Shown here one piece after another: positions 13,157 to 14,108 of a DNA stretch of 14,108 bases. A program made the position numbers and the translations under genes. The notes below the pieces were generated by a model, which saw only the letters and a program-made list of their open reading frames with translations, was not told where the DNA came from and searched no databases. The DNA is from Eubacteriales Family XIII. Incertae Sedis bacterium. Lineage in GTDB: Bacteria > Bacillota > Clostridia > Peptostreptococcales > Anaerovoracaceae. Where the stretch lies: contig JAISTF010000009.1 of NCBI GenBank assembly GCA_031272745.1, forward strand, positions 1 to 14,108, written 5' to 3'. How positions within the stretch are numbered: the stretch's first letter is position 1; each line of letters opens with the position of its first letter.

Positions 13157-14108
13157 ATGGCGGAAATCAGCAAAGACGAAAAAGAAAAAGCATTGGAAGC
13201 GGCCCTAAACCAGATTTACAAGCAGTTCGGGCAGGGCGCCGTGATGAAGCTCGGCGGGGACGCCGCGCAAAACATCCAGGCGATCCCGACGGGGTCCGTG
13301 AGCCTCGACGTCGCGTCGGGCATCGGCGGCGTGCCGCGCGGGCGCATCGTGGAGGTCTACGGGCCGGAGTCGTCGGGCAAGACGACGCTCACGCTGCACA
13401 TCATCGCGGAGGCGCAGAAGGCGGGCGGGCGCGCGGCGTTCATCGACGCGGAGCACGCGCTCGACCCGATCTACGCGAAGCGGCTCGGCGTCGACACGGA
13501 CGAGCTGCTCGTGTCGCAGCCCGACACGGGCGAGCAGGCGCTCGAAATCTGCGAGATGCTCGTGCGCAGCGGCGCGCTCGACGTGATCGTCATCGACTCG
13601 GTCGCGGCCCTCGTGCCGAAGGCGGAGATCCAGGGCGAGATGGGCGATTCGCACGTCGGCCTGCACGCGCGGCTCATGAGCCAGGCGCTGCGCAAGCTCG
13701 CGGGCGCGATCAACCGCTCCAACACCTGCGTCATCTTCATCAACCAGTTGCGCGAGAAGGTCGGCGTCATCTACGGCAACCCCGAGGTCACGACGGGCGG
13801 CCGCGCGTTGAAATTCTACGCGTCGATGCGCATCGAGGTCCGCCGCATCGAATCCATCAAGGCCGGCGACCAGATCCTCGGCAACCGCACGCGCGCCAAG
13901 GTCGTGAAAAACAAGGTCGCGCCGCCGTTCAAGCAGGCGGAGTTCGACATCATGTACGGCGAAGGCATCAGCAAGACGGGCGACCTGCTCGACTGCGCGG
14001 CCGCGGCCGGCATCGTCGACAAATCCGGCTCGTGGTACGCCTACCTCGGCGACCGCATCGGCCAGGGCCGCGAAAACGCGAAGGCTTTTCTCTCGGACCA
14101 CCCGGAGA
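13157..14108 (+). CDS. recA: recombinase RecA (3' partial)
   Basis: RecA forms ATP-dependent filaments on single-stranded DNA, drives strand exchange and triggers LexA self-cleavage. The first 317 codons are present and the frame is open at the right edge, so perhaps 30-40 residues of the acidic C-terminal tail are missing. Visible landmarks: N-terminal helix ALEAALNQIYKQFGQGAVMK, Walker A GPESSGKT (69-76), catalytic Glu99 in IDAEHALDP, Walker B VIVIDS with Asp147, DNA-binding loop 1 around EIQGEMGDSHVG, loop 2 around GNPEVTTGG, and the KVVKNKVAPPFKQAEFDIMYG block. A histidine replaces the usual glutamine after GDSHVGL (LHARLMSQ). AAAGGAGTGAT (13143-13153) is a strong Shine-Dalgarno with AGGAG 7 nt from the ATG. 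Expression is under two promoters and a LexA box. Confidence 0.97.
   Translation, partial: MAEISKDEKEKALEAALNQIYKQFGQGAVMKLGGDAAQNIQAIPTGSVSLDVASGIGGVPRGRIVEVYGPESSGKTTLTLHIIAEAQKAGGRAAFIDAEHALDPIYAKRLGVDTDELLVSQPDTGEQALEICEMLVRSGALDVIVIDSVAALVPKAEIQGEMGDSHVGLHARLMSQALRKLAGAINRSNTCVIFINQLREKVGVIYGNPEVTTGGRALKFYASMRIEVRRIESIKAGDQILGNRTRAKVVKNKVAPPFKQAEFDIMYGEGISKTGDLLDCAAAAGIVDKSGSWYAYLGDRIGQGRENAKAFLSDHPE

Noticed and set aside
1..14108. CRISPR arrays, tRNA or rRNA genes, insertion sequences, phage or defence modules
   Set aside because: No regularly spaced repeats, no cloverleaf or rRNA-like segments, and no transposase or integrase motifs were seen; nearly all of the sequence is explained by housekeeping genes.

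Overview
The window is GC-rich (well above 60% by eye) chromosomal DNA carrying housekeeping genes in an order typical of Bacillota (Firmicutes). The evidence is a MutS2-type Smr tail, an ftsK/spoIIIE - rimO - pgsA - cinA - recA series, AGGAG-type ribosome binding sites, and a GAAC-N4-GTTC LexA box of the Bacillus type in front of recA. A high-GC lineage such as a member of the Negativicutes or Clostridia is plausible, but I cannot name the genus from sequence alone.

Layout. (1) 2-295: the 3' end of mutS2, entering from the left edge. (2) 357-3185: argS followed after 9 nt by an uncharacterised tetratricopeptide-repeat gene, both on +. (3) 3182-4357 on -: a predicted secreted transglutaminase-like lipoprotein that meets the TPR gene tail to tail, the two stop codons sharing one CTTAAG. 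(4) 4358-4654: the longest non-coding stretch, holding the lipoprotein promoter, what looks like a decayed gene end, inverted repeats and the murA promoter. (5) 4655-10274: murA, ftsK/spoIIIE and rimO in one tight + strand run. (6) 10298-11038 on -: a metallo-beta-lactamase-fold hydrolase placed between rimO and pgsA. (7) 11131-13027: pgsA and cinA, 10 nt apart, with their own promoter. (8) 13028-13156: a compact recA control region with two promoters and a LexA box. (9) 13157 to the right edge: recA, cut by the window end.

How the genes fit together. The set covers translation (ArgRS, RimO methylthiolation of ribosomal protein S12), envelope synthesis (MurA for peptidoglycan, PgsA for anionic phospholipid), chromosome segregation (FtsK/SpoIIIE), nucleotide-pool repair (CinA) and recombination or damage response (MutS2, RecA). 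No CRISPR array, tRNA, rRNA, transposase, phage gene or complete novel defence-like cassette is visible. The points that deserve attention are smaller: a probably leaderless lipoprotein mRNA, an extra acidic tail on FtsK that contains a repeat-like palindrome, the promoter architecture of recA and murA, a gene remnant upstream of murA, and an abrupt change of synonymous codon use inside cinA.
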